Below, one piece after another: positions 17,229-24,999 of a stretch of DNA of 64,000 bases. The notes under the pieces were generated by a model. It was given only the letters and a program-made list of their open reading frames with translations, ran no database searches and was not told the origin of the DNA. How positions within the stretch are numbered: the stretch's first letter is position 1; every line of letters starts with the position of its first letter. Made by a program: the position numbers and the translations under genes. Origin of the DNA: an uncultured Gemmatimonadota bacterium (GTDB lineage Bacteria; Gemmatimonadota; Gemmatimonadetes; Gemmatimonadales; Gemmatimonadaceae); contig CAIVZZ010000029.1 of NCBI GenBank assembly GCA_903910555.1, positions 1 through 64,000 on the forward strand, in the 5' to 3' direction.

Positions 17229-18268
17229 GCGGCCTCAGCGCGCAGCTGCGCGAACTCGTTATCGACCGTGGCGAGAAGAGTCTTTCGCTCATCGTCCGTC
17301 ATGAACGCGCTTTCAAATCCGTTGCGCGCAATCGTGCAGAGCTCGCTCACGCTGAAGTGCAGCTCTTTGGCAGCGTGCGCATACTCAGCGGTGAGCGTGG
17401 TGCCGCTCATGAGCCGGTTGTCGGTATTCAGCGTTACGCGTACGCCGCGCTCGAAATAGGTCCGCAACGGGTGCGATGCGTAATCCTTTGTCGCGCGCGT
17501 CTGCACGTTGCTCGTCAGGCACGCCTCGACGGCGATGCCGTTCTTTGCGAGCTCGTCGGTGAGACGCGAATCCTCAATGAGCCGCGTACCGTGGCCGATG
17601 CGCTGTGCTCCGCAAACGTGCACGGCTTCGGCGATCGATTCGGGGCCGGCACCTTCGCCGGCGTGACAGGTGCAGAACATGCCGTGTTCACGCGCATACA
17701 AGAATGCGGCGCGATGGACCGACGCGGGATGCCCCGCTTCACCGCCAGCGAGATCGAATCCGACCACGCCTTTGCCCTGATACGCGACGGCGAGACGCGC
17801 GAGCTCGAGCGAGATATCGGGCGAGAGGTGACGCAGCCCGCAGATGATCACGCGTCCCACGATTCCATGAGCCGCCTGCGCGCGCTCGAGCCCGCGCAGC
17901 GACGCATCGACCGCTGCTTCGAGCGACAGGCCGAGTTTCTGATTGAGGACGGGCGCATACCGTGTTTCGATGTAACGCACGCCATCCGCAGCGGCGTCCT
18001 CGCCGAGTTCGAACGCGATACGCTCGATCGCGCGTTCTGTTTGCATCACGCTCAGCGTGACGTCGAATCGCGTGAGGAAATCTTCGAGATGCCGCGCGTC
18101 GCGAACATACATGTGATGCGCGAGCGCGTCGGCTGACGCCTCGGGCATCGGGACACCGTATTCGCGGCCGAGCTCGAGCAGCGTTGAGGGCCGCACCGAG
18201 CCGTCGAGATGACAGTGCAGTTCGGCTTTGGGAATGCGACGGAGCGTCGCATGGGAGATCGCGGTCAA
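17225..18268 (-). CDS. add: Adenosine deaminase
   Basis: A 347-residue adenosine deaminase converting adenosine to inosine, which the downstream phosphorylase can use. Zinc and catalytic motifs are visible: KAELHCHLDGS near residue 14, CHAGEGAGPESI, RIGHGTRL and TLNTDNRLMSGT. TSNVQT lies between the last two. Both ends overlap neighbouring genes by 4 bases, so the operon is translated as a coupled set. Confidence 0.95.
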   Translation of the reverse strand: MTAISHATLRRIPKAELHCHLDGSVRPSTLLELGREYGVPMPEASADALAHHMYVRDARHLEDFLTRFDVTLSVMQTERAIERIAFELGEDAAADGVRYIETRYAPVLNQKLGLSLEAAVDASLRGLERAQAAHGIVGRVIICGLRHLSPDISLELARLAVAYQGKGVVGFDLAGGEAGHPASVHRAAFLYAREHGMFCTCHAGEGAGPESIAEAVHVCGAQRIGHGTRLIEDSRLTDELAKNGIAVEACLTSNVQTRATKDYASHPLRTYFERGVRVTLNTDNRLMSGTTLTAEYAHAAKELHFSVSELCTIARNGFESAFMTDDERKTLLATVDNEFAQLRAEAA

Positions 18269-18510
18269 GCGGACTCCTCGGCGGTGCGGAGCGCTCTCGC
18301 AGAAACAATTCGCAGCACCATGCCGCCGGTGAGCGGCGTATCAGACGCGGCGGGGAGGCCGCGGCTGTCGGTCACAGCGCGCGTTCCGGCGGCGACTTCC
18401 GCCGCTTCGGCCGCGTCGAATGCACGAACGGCATCGAGTATCGTCGCGCCGTGATTCACGGAGAGGCCGGTTCCGTTCACGAACACGCGCAGTTCAGCTG
18501 GTTCCGTCAT
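18265..18510 (-). CDS. Small beta-grasp (ThiS/MoaD-like) protein of unknown role
   Basis: An 81-residue protein. LRVFVNGTGLSVNHGATILD and the later DTPLTGGMVLRIVSAR resemble the N- and C-terminal strands of ThiS/MoaD or ferredoxin-like beta-grasp folds. It lacks the C-terminal GlyGly of sulfur carriers and has no Cys for an iron-sulfur cluster. It is bracketed by 4-bp overlaps with the nucleotidase and the adenosine deaminase genes, so it is co-translated with purine salvage enzymes. A regulatory or binding subunit is one guess. The fold call rests on motif spacing alone. Confidence 0.75.
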   Translation of the reverse strand: MTEPAELRVFVNGTGLSVNHGATILDAVRAFDAAEAAEVAAGTRAVTDSRGLPAASDTPLTGGMVLRIVSARALRTAEESA

Positions 18511-21500
18511 TTCGAATCCGGGATGAGACGCAGTGTGGCGTCGGGTTTCACGATGCCGCCGGGCTGCGATTCTACGTACGTGATAAGCGCGTCGAGATCG
18601 ACTATCCCGAGCGTCTCCTGCTTGACCGCGGAATTCGCGAGCGCGAGCCCTTCACCCGTGCCCGCCATGAAATCAGTGAAGGCCACAGAATAGTCGCGGG
18701 CGTCATCGAGCGGGGAGCCGCCAACCATGACCGAGACGATTCGCGCGCCGGCGGGGCGCGTGGGATCGTAATGCATGACGACGCCGCTGACATGATTGCG
18801 CGGCGTTCCGCGCGCGACGAACGATTCGAGATATGCGCGAAGATCCTTCCCGTGCACGGTGAGGCGCACGAGGAGGTTGCTGAACGGCTGGACCTCGAAG
18901 AGCGTTCCGTACGACGCAGGACCCGCGTGAAGATCGGTGCGAATGCCGCCGTTGTTCATCACGCCGACGTCTGCGCGCGCGGCCGCGCGCTGCGCGTCGG
19001 CGATGAGGTTGCCCAGCGCATATTGATCGCCGTGCCGCGGCATATCGGCCGCAATCGTCGCGATCGGGCGCGCGACAATCGACGCGACACTTTGCGCTGC
19101 GCCACGCTGCAACGCGTCGGCCGCAGGGTCGGCACTGATCGAGTCGGTATTCACGTAACGCACTTCTTCGTGCGTGGTCGCTCGATTCGCGCGGTCGACC
19201 GGGAGATCGATCACACCGATCGCGCGACCGGAAGACATCGCCTGCACGATCGGGATTCCTTTCACGATGGTGTTCACGAGCGAATGCGTGTGGCCGCTCA
19301 CGATCGCGTCGACCGGCTCGGTCAGGCGTTGCGCAAGATCGATAATCTCGCCGCGGCAGCCGGTGTCGCGATTGCAGAACGCGCCGTCGTGTTCGACGAC
19401 GATAACGAGCTCGGCTCCGCGCGCGCGCAACGATTTCGCGTGCGCGTTCACGGTCGCAACGGGATCGTCGAATCGAAGGCCGACCACGTTGGTCGCCTTG
19501 GTTGTGCTTGGCGTGAGCTGCGTGGCGATGCCGACGATTCCGATTTTCACACCGCCGCGTACGACGATTGTATCCTGGCGAATCCAGGGCACGTCGCGGC
19601 CGTCGGAATAGTGGATGTTCGCGCCGAGCATTTCGTAGCGCGCCTGACGCATGCGTGCGCGCAGCGTGTCCTGTCCCCAGTCGAACTCGTGATTGCCGAT
19701 CGCCGATGCGGCGAGATTCAGGGAGTTGAGGAGATCAACCACCGGCCGGCCGAACGCGAGATTCGATGCCGGTGTGCCCTGAAATTCATCGCCGGCGTCG
19801 AGATAAATCGATGCGCACGATCCGCTGCATTCGGATTCGGCGCGATGGATCATCGCCGCGACCTGCGCTGCGCCGCCGCGCATGCCGAAGTTGCCGTCGG
19901 GGCGCGCTTCGAGCGCGCCGTGGAAATCATTCGTCGAGATGATGCGGATCGTCGTCGCGACCCGCGCTTGTCCGCCACCGCCACCGGGACTGTCGAACTC
20001 CGCCTGCCGGCCGGCGCGCGCCGGCGCGACCAGTTTCCAATTCGGGGTGAAGTAATCAGCGGGCTTGAGCGTACCGCGCTTGGCCACTTCATCGATCAGC
20101 AGCTGGCGCATGTCCTGCTGGTGATCGTACGTCACGGGCGCGCCCTGAAGCATCGCGTAGCCGCCCGAACCTTCGGCGCGGTAGTTCGAGAGCGCAATCG
20201 TGAAAGTATCGGCTTCGCGCACCGGCTTACCGCGGTACGACAACCCAACGATGCGGTCGCCCATCTGACGGGTGAGATCGACGGTGTAATCCACGCCCGT
20301 GACGACTTCGTAGTTGTAGCCTGGAATCGAGGGGTCCGCAGACCAGCGTGCCGCGCTCCCGCTTCCGGTCACCTGGAAATAGTGCGCGCTCTGCTCGAGG
20401 TACGACTTGAGAACTGCGCCGCTGATCCGCACCACCCGCAGCGTGTTCTCATACGGATAGAGCTGCGCCATCTGCGCGACGGTGATATTCCCCGCCGGAA
20501 TTTTCACATCGACCGAGAACGTCGAGACCGACGCGAGGTCCGCGCCCGAGGCACGGCGCATGACTTCGGCCATGAAATCCATGATCGGCACATCGGCCAC
20601 ACGCGCAGAATCAGAGCTCCACGCGACTTCCGTGCGACCGATCACCGTGCTCGCATATTTTCTCGCGGAGTCGTGCCCACGCTGCGCAGCTGCGACCACA
20701 GCGGCCGCTTCGGGGTGGCCCGCGGTGCGCACGACTGACGCGCGCTTCGACGCAACGCGCCATTTTCCACTCGTCTTCTCGAGCACCAGATGCGCGAGCG
20801 AGACGCTCGCCGCCCAGTAGCGCGGCTGCGTTACGAGCACGCCGCCGATTGTCGTATCGGCCAGCTCGCGGTGCGTATGGCCAAATACAATCAGATCGAT
20901 CCCGGGAACATCGCGCGCCACTCGCGCAATGGGATTCTCTTCGAGCGTGTCGCCGGTGATTCCGGCATGCGCAACGAGTACGACCGCATCAGCGCCCGCT
21001 GCGCGCGCCGCGGTGACGGCTTTGGCAACGGCGGGGATCATTTCTCCAACCGTCACGCCGGCAGCGCGAAGGTTCGATGAATCCCAGCGCATCGATCCCT
21101 GCGTCGTCGCGCCGACGATGCCGATCTTCACGCCATCGCGCTCGACGATCGTCCACGAACTCCACGTGCCCGCAGCCTGCCCGCCGGTCGCGTTTGCGGC
21201 GAGGAGCTTGAAGGTTGCCGTCGCAGTCTCGCGATGCAGCGTCGGAACGCCGTAGTTGAACTCGTGATTCCCAACGGTCACCGCGTCGTACCGCATCGCG
21301 TTCATCGCAGCGACCACGGCACTCGGCGCCGTCGTATCGATGCGCGCTGCCGCATAGGTGAACGGATTGCCCTGCAGGAAGTCACCCGCATCCACCAGGA
21401 TCACGCGCCCCGGATTCGCATCCCGCACGGAATCGACAACCGTTGCCGCGCGCGCGAGGCCACGGCTGGATTCGGCGCTATCAGCGAAGTAGTCCCAGCT

Positions 21501-21626
21501 CCGGACGTGGCCGTGAACGTCGGTGGTCGCCGCGACGACGATGTCGACGGTTTGGGCGGCTGCGGGCGTGCCGCCGGCGATACTCAAAAACATCGCAAAC
21601 GCGGCGGCTAAGAATCGGCGTTCCAT
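18507..21626 (-). CDS. Secreted bifunctional 2',3'-cyclic phosphodiesterase / 5'-nucleotidase (CpdB-UshA fusion)
   Basis: A 1039-residue exported protein with a signal peptide ending near GGTPAAAQ (residue 25). Module 1 (about 27-532) has TTDVHGH, VDAGDFLQG, VGNHEFNYG and FGHTH, like CpdB. A Gly/Ala-rich linker (about 535-556) joins module 2 (about 558-1037), which has STNDFHG, DAGDEFQG, IGNHEFDWG and SGHTHS, like UshA. Each module has its own C-terminal substrate domain. Bacillus YfkN has a comparable fusion. It would turn extracellular nucleotides and cyclic nucleotides into nucleosides for the Add and PunA enzymes downstream, while releasing phosphate. It is the first gene of the operon. 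Confidence 0.92.
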   Translation of the reverse strand: MERRFLAAAFAMFLSIAGGTPAAAQTVDIVVAATTDVHGHVRSWDYFADSAESSRGLARAATVVDSVRDANPGRVILVDAGDFLQGNPFTYAAARIDTTAPSAVVAAMNAMRYDAVTVGNHEFNYGVPTLHRETATATFKLLAANATGGQAAGTWSSWTIVERDGVKIGIVGATTQGSMRWDSSNLRAAGVTVGEMIPAVAKAVTAARAAGADAVVLVAHAGITGDTLEENPIARVARDVPGIDLIVFGHTHRELADTTIGGVLVTQPRYWAASVSLAHLVLEKTSGKWRVASKRASVVRTAGHPEAAAVVAAAQRGHDSARKYASTVIGRTEVAWSSDSARVADVPIMDFMAEVMRRASGADLASVSTFSVDVKIPAGNITVAQMAQLYPYENTLRVVRISGAVLKSYLEQSAHYFQVTGSGSAARWSADPSIPGYNYEVVTGVDYTVDLTRQMGDRIVGLSYRGKPVREADTFTIALSNYRAEGSGGYAMLQGAPVTYDHQQDMRQLLIDEVAKRGTLKPADYFTPNWKLVAPARAGRQAEFDSPGGGGGQARVATTIRIISTNDFHGALEARPDGNFGMRGGAAQVAAMIHRAESECSGSCASIYLDAGDEFQGTPASNLAFGRPVVDLLNSLNLAASAIGNHEFDWGQDTLRARMRQARYEMLGANIHYSDGRDVPWIRQDTIVVRGGVKIGIVGIATQLTPSTTKATNVVGLRFDDPVATVNAHAKSLRARGAELVIVVEHDGAFCNRDTGCRGEIIDLAQRLTEPVDAIVSGHTHSLVNTIVKGIPIVQAMSSGRAIGVIDLPVDRANRATTHEEVRYVNTDSISADPAADALQRGAAQSVASIVARPIATIAADMPRHGDQYALGNLIADAQRAAARADVGVMNNGGIRTDLHAGPASYGTLFEVQPFSNLLVRLTVHGKDLRAYLESFVARGTPRNHVSGVVMHYDPTRPAGARIVSVMVGGSPLDDARDYSVAFTDFMAGTGEGLALANSAVKQETLGIVDLDALITYVESQPGGIVKPDATLRLIPDSK

Positions 21627-21659
21627 GGAAGAAAGCTAAGATGGTTGACTGATTCCCGT

Positions 21660-21690
21660 ACAGAACACCGACCAACAGAAAACAGTTAAC
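21660..21690. repeat. Remnant of the inverted-repeat element (right arm), copy C
   Basis: ACAGAACACCGACCAACAG at 21660-21678 is identical to the right inner arm of copies A and B. It is followed by AAAACAGTTAAC, where A and B have the TTAGTNGTTAACAG segment. No left arm is visible. It lies between the divergent nucleotidase and udk genes. Confidence 0.7.
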
Positions 21691-21746
21691 CTGCGGATGG
21701 TACTCGCCTGTTGACTCCCCCGCCCCTTCGGCGCACGATACACAAC

Positions 21747-21808
21747 CGTGACACCACTTCAGCTTCTTTTTTTCGTGACAATTCAGGAACTTTCCCCCGT
21801 GACAATTC
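21747..21808 (+). promoter_or_regulatory. Direct repeats upstream of udk
   Basis: CGTGACAATTC occurs at 21774-21784 and 21798-21808, and a related CGTGACACCACTTC starts at 21747. The two exact copies are 24 bases apart. They lie just upstream of the udk-phoB-phoR genes and could be regulator binding sites. No protein can be assigned. Confidence 0.3.
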
Positions 21809-21824
21809 CGGCCCGTTCGGCACG

Positions 21825-22463
21825 ATGAAACCGACCATAATCGGCATCGCGGGCGGCTCGGGATCGGGGAAGTCCACGGTGGCGCGCAAGATCGCAGAGG
21901 CACTGAAGCCGGCATCAGTGGCATTTGTCGACATGGACGCGTACTACCGGAATCACACGGAGATGACGCTCGAGGAGCGGCGCCGCGTGAACTGGGATCA
22001 CCCCGACGCACTCGACTTCGATCTCTTGGTGTCGCACCTCGAAGCCCTCTCACGCGGGGAAGCAGTTGAGAAGCCGGTCTACAACTACGTCACGCATCTG
22101 CGCGAAGAAAAAACCGAACGCATCGAGCCTTCCGATGTGGTCGTTCTCGACGGAATCCTGTTGTTCATTGACGAGCGAATTCGCGCGCGTTGCGACGTGA
22201 AAGCCTTCGTGGACACCGACTCAGACGTGCGCCTGATCCGCCGCATCCGCCGCGACATGGCAAAACGGGGACGCCCGCTGCAGGAAATCCTCGACCAGTA
22301 TCTCACAACCGTCCAGCCCATGCATCTACAGTTCGTCGAGCCGAGTAAGCGTTACGCGGACCTGATCGTGCCGCGCGGGGGACACAACACCGTGGCGATA
22401 GACCTGCTGGTCGGCGCGATCTCGCGCCGCGTTTCCCAGGTACAATCAGGAGCCGCGCAATGA
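21825..22463 (+). CDS. udk: Uridine kinase
   Basis: A 212-residue uridine/cytidine kinase that phosphorylates pyrimidine nucleosides in salvage. Walker A is GIAGGSGSGKSTVA at the N-terminus. DMDAYYRNHTEMTLEERRRV, NWDHPDALDF and YNYVTHLREEKTERI are family signatures. The ATG at 21825 is chosen because it sits just before the P-loop at the usual distance. An upstream in-frame start would add 38 residues of poor composition. Its stop overlaps the start of phoB by 4 bases. Confidence 0.95.
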   Translation: MKPTIIGIAGGSGSGKSTVARKIAEALKPASVAFVDMDAYYRNHTEMTLEERRRVNWDHPDALDFDLLVSHLEALSRGEAVEKPVYNYVTHLREEKTERIEPSDVVVLDGILLFIDERIRARCDVKAFVDTDSDVRLIRRIRRDMAKRGRPLQEILDQYLTTVQPMHLQFVEPSKRYADLIVPRGGHNTVAIDLLVGAISRRVSQVQSGAAQ

Positions 22464-23185
22464 GCGCGCCGGCAATGGCGGCCGTGCCCGGCGAGCGCGT
22501 GCTGGTAGTAGACGACGAGCCGGATATCGTCGCGCTCGTCGTCTACCATCTCGCAAAAGCCGGATATCGTGTGTCATCGGCTGCCGCGGGTCCGGACGCG
22601 CTGACCATTGCGCGACGCGAACATCCGGCGCTGATCGTACTCGATCTCATGCTCCCCGGCATGTCGGGGTTCGATGTGCTCGAGGAACTTCAGCATGATG
22701 ACGCGACGCGCGGCATCGCCGTGATGATGCTCACCGCGCGCAAAGAAGAGGTCGATCGCATTCGCGGGCTCTCGCTCGGTGCAGACGATTATCTCACGAA
22801 GCCGTTCAGCCCGCAGGAAATGGTGCTGCGCGTCGGAGCGATCCTGCGGCGCGTCAACGCATCGCCCGACGCCGGCGACATGCTCGTCACCGGCCCGATC
22901 CGCATCGACCGGTCCGCACATCGCGTGTGGGTGAACGAAGAAGAAGTCGAGCTCACCGCTACCGAGTTCCGGCTGCTGCGCGCGCTCGCGGAACGTCGCG
23001 GCCGGACGCTTGGCCGGACGCACCTGCTCGAAACAGTCTGGGAGGCCGCCCCAGATATTCAGACGCGCACGGTCGACATGCACGTGCAGCGGCTGCGCAC
23101 AAAGCTCCAACCCGCAGGCGCGCTGATCGAGACCGTGCGCGGATTCGGCTACCGCATGAAGGCACCGACCGCGCGTGATCCGTGA
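22460..23185 (+). CDS. phoB: Phosphate-regulon response regulator PhoB
   Basis: A 241-residue OmpR/PhoB-type regulator. The receiver domain has VDDEPDIV, the phospho-acceptor Asp in IVLDLMLPGMSGFDV, and Lys in DYLTKPFSP. The C-terminal winged helix carries ELTATEFRLLRALAERRGR and TRTVDMHVQRLRTKL, close to PhoB. Assignment to phosphate control rests on the sequence class together with phoR, ppx, ppk, phoU and pst in the same region. It would bind the tandem 11-bp repeats upstream of pstS and the porin gene. Confidence 0.9.
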   Translation: MSAPAMAAVPGERVLVVDDEPDIVALVVYHLAKAGYRVSSAAAGPDALTIARREHPALIVLDLMLPGMSGFDVLEELQHDDATRGIAVMMLTARKEEVDRIRGLSLGADDYLTKPFSPQEMVLRVGAILRRVNASPDAGDMLVTGPIRIDRSAHRVWVNEEEVELTATEFRLLRALAERRGRTLGRTHLLETVWEAAPDIQTRTVDMHVQRLRTKLQPAGALIETVRGFGYRMKAPTARDP

Positions 23186-23213
23186 CCGCTGAAGAATTGC
23201 GGATGAGCCTCGC

Positions 23214-24941
23214 GTGAGGCTGACCAACCGCGTCCTGCTCGGGGCGCTCTTCGTCGTTGGCGTGCACGTGATGGTGATGGCGTATCTCGTCGATCGCCAG
23301 CTGGGATCGCGCCTTCACGATGAAGCCGTGGCCGGACTCGCGCGCGAAGCACAGGTGGTGGCCGCGCACTGGACTTCCGGCACTGATCCCTATGCGCTCG
23401 CGCACGAAGACGGCCGCGCGCTCGGACATCGCGTCACCCTGATCCGTCCGGACGGCGTCGTAGTCGGCGATGCGGATTTCGATCACGAAGGAATGGCGAA
23501 GCTCGAGAATCATTCGAAGCGCCCCGAAGTGGTCGCCGCACAGTCCGGCGCGCTCGGTGTCGCGACGCGGCCGAGCCCGTCCGACGGCGACGACCAGCTC
23601 TATGTGGCGATTCGCACGCCGCTCGGCACCGCGCGTGTCTCGATGCCGCTGATCTCGCTGACCAACACGATTGCCGATGCGCAGCGTGCGGTGACGGTCG
23701 CGGGGATCGTCGCACTCGCGATCGCGCTGCTCGTCGCATGGAGCATGTCGCGCACGATCACGCGCCCGCTCGTTGAACTGCGCAACGTTGCACGCGCGAT
23801 TGCGGATGGCGATCTCGAGCGCCGTGCGTCGCTCGACGCGCCCGGTGAACTCGGCGAGCTCGCGCTCTCGCTGCGCGAGCTCTCGGTCCAGCTCGCGGCC
23901 CGTGATGCCGCGCGCCGCGCAGACGAGGCGTTGCTCGTGCAGCTGACGGAGTCGCTCAACGAAGGTGTGTTTGGCGTCGACGCCACACGCCATGTGATCC
24001 GGATCAACGAGACCGGCCGCCGCCTGCTCGGTGTGCGCGACGCGATTCCCTTCTCCGCCGATCTCATTCCGCGTGAACGAGCGCTGCGCGATGCGCTCCA
24101 GGCCGCGTTCGATGGGAATACCACAGAGGGGAGCGAGGCCACCTTGCTCGGCCGCACCGTGAACATCACCGCGCGGCCGCTTGAGTCAGGCGGCGCGGTG
24201 CTCGCGCTGCTCGATCTCACACGGCTGCGCCGGCTGGAATCGGTACGGCGCGACTTCGTCGCGAATGTTTCGCACGAGCTGCGCACGCCGCTGACGATCA
24301 TTGGCGGATTTGCGGAGACGCTCGTGCACGACGATCCGCCGATCGAGCGCCGGCAGCAGTTCGCCGAGCGCATTTTGGGGAACACGCGACGCATGCAGCG
24401 GATCGTGGACGACCTGCTCGATCTCTCACGCATCGAATCGGGGAGCTGGACGCCGGCCCCGGTGAAAGTCGATCTTGCCGCGGTTGCCGCCGATGTGATC
24501 ACCGCCGCGCGCGACGCGGCCGGGGCCAAGGGAGTGCGGCTCGAGGCCGGGATTCATCCGCGTGCGCGTGAACTCTGGGCAGATCCCACGGCAATCCGGC
24601 AGGTGCTCGGCAATCTCGTCGACAACGCCGTGCGACACACGACCACCGGACATGTCGCGATCTATTCCGTGGTGCGCGACGATGGCGGCGTGACGGTTGG
24701 GGTGCGCGATACGGGGAGCGGAATCGCACCGGAGCATCTGCCGCGCATATTCGAGCGATTCTACCGCGTGGATCCAGGGCGTTCGCGCGACGAGGGCGGC
24801 ACGGGGCTCGGCTTGTCGATTGTGAAGCATCTCGTGGAAGCGCACGGCGGCACCGTTCGCGCAGAGAGCGCGGTTGGAGTCGGCACGACGATTGCGGTGC
24901 ACTTCCCCGCGGAGACGCCTCCGGATTTGCGGTCGATCTAA
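23214..24941 (+). CDS. phoR: Phosphate-sensing histidine kinase PhoR
   Basis: A 575-residue sensor kinase. Transmembrane segments lie near residues 7-25 and 160-182 and flank a periplasmic region. A HAMP segment (SRTITRPLVELRNVARAIAD) and a PAS-like region (about 240-340) follow. The phospho-accepting His is in FVANVSHELRTPLTIIGG, and the ATPase has NLVDNAVRHT, DTGSGI and GGTGLGLSIVKHLVEAHGG. It starts with GTG 28 bases after phoB. In homologues PhoR is held inactive by PstSCAB and PhoU when phosphate is plentiful. Confidence 0.9.
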   Translation: MRLTNRVLLGALFVVGVHVMVMAYLVDRQLGSRLHDEAVAGLAREAQVVAAHWTSGTDPYALAHEDGRALGHRVTLIRPDGVVVGDADFDHEGMAKLENHSKRPEVVAAQSGALGVATRPSPSDGDDQLYVAIRTPLGTARVSMPLISLTNTIADAQRAVTVAGIVALAIALLVAWSMSRTITRPLVELRNVARAIADGDLERRASLDAPGELGELALSLRELSVQLAARDAARRADEALLVQLTESLNEGVFGVDATRHVIRINETGRRLLGVRDAIPFSADLIPRERALRDALQAAFDGNTTEGSEATLLGRTVNITARPLESGGAVLALLDLTRLRRLESVRRDFVANVSHELRTPLTIIGGFAETLVHDDPPIERRQQFAERILGNTRRMQRIVDDLLDLSRIESGSWTPAPVKVDLAAVAADVITAARDAAGAKGVRLEAGIHPRARELWADPTAIRQVLGNLVDNAVRHTTTGHVAIYSVVRDDGGVTVGVRDTGSGIAPEHLPRIFERFYRVDPGRSRDEGGTGLGLSIVKHLVEAHGGTVRAESAVGVGTTIAVHFPAETPPDLRSI

Positions 24942-24999
24942 AGTCTTTGCGGCAGCTGTTTCGCGTTGGGAGCTTTTTGCTTAGCGTTGACGGAGAGAT

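Noticed and set aside
18420-20738. Long open frame of 772 codons on the plus strand
   Set aside because: It lies wholly antisense to the nucleotidase fusion gene, is Arg/Asp/His-rich as expected from the complement of GC-rich coding DNA, and contains no recognisable motif.
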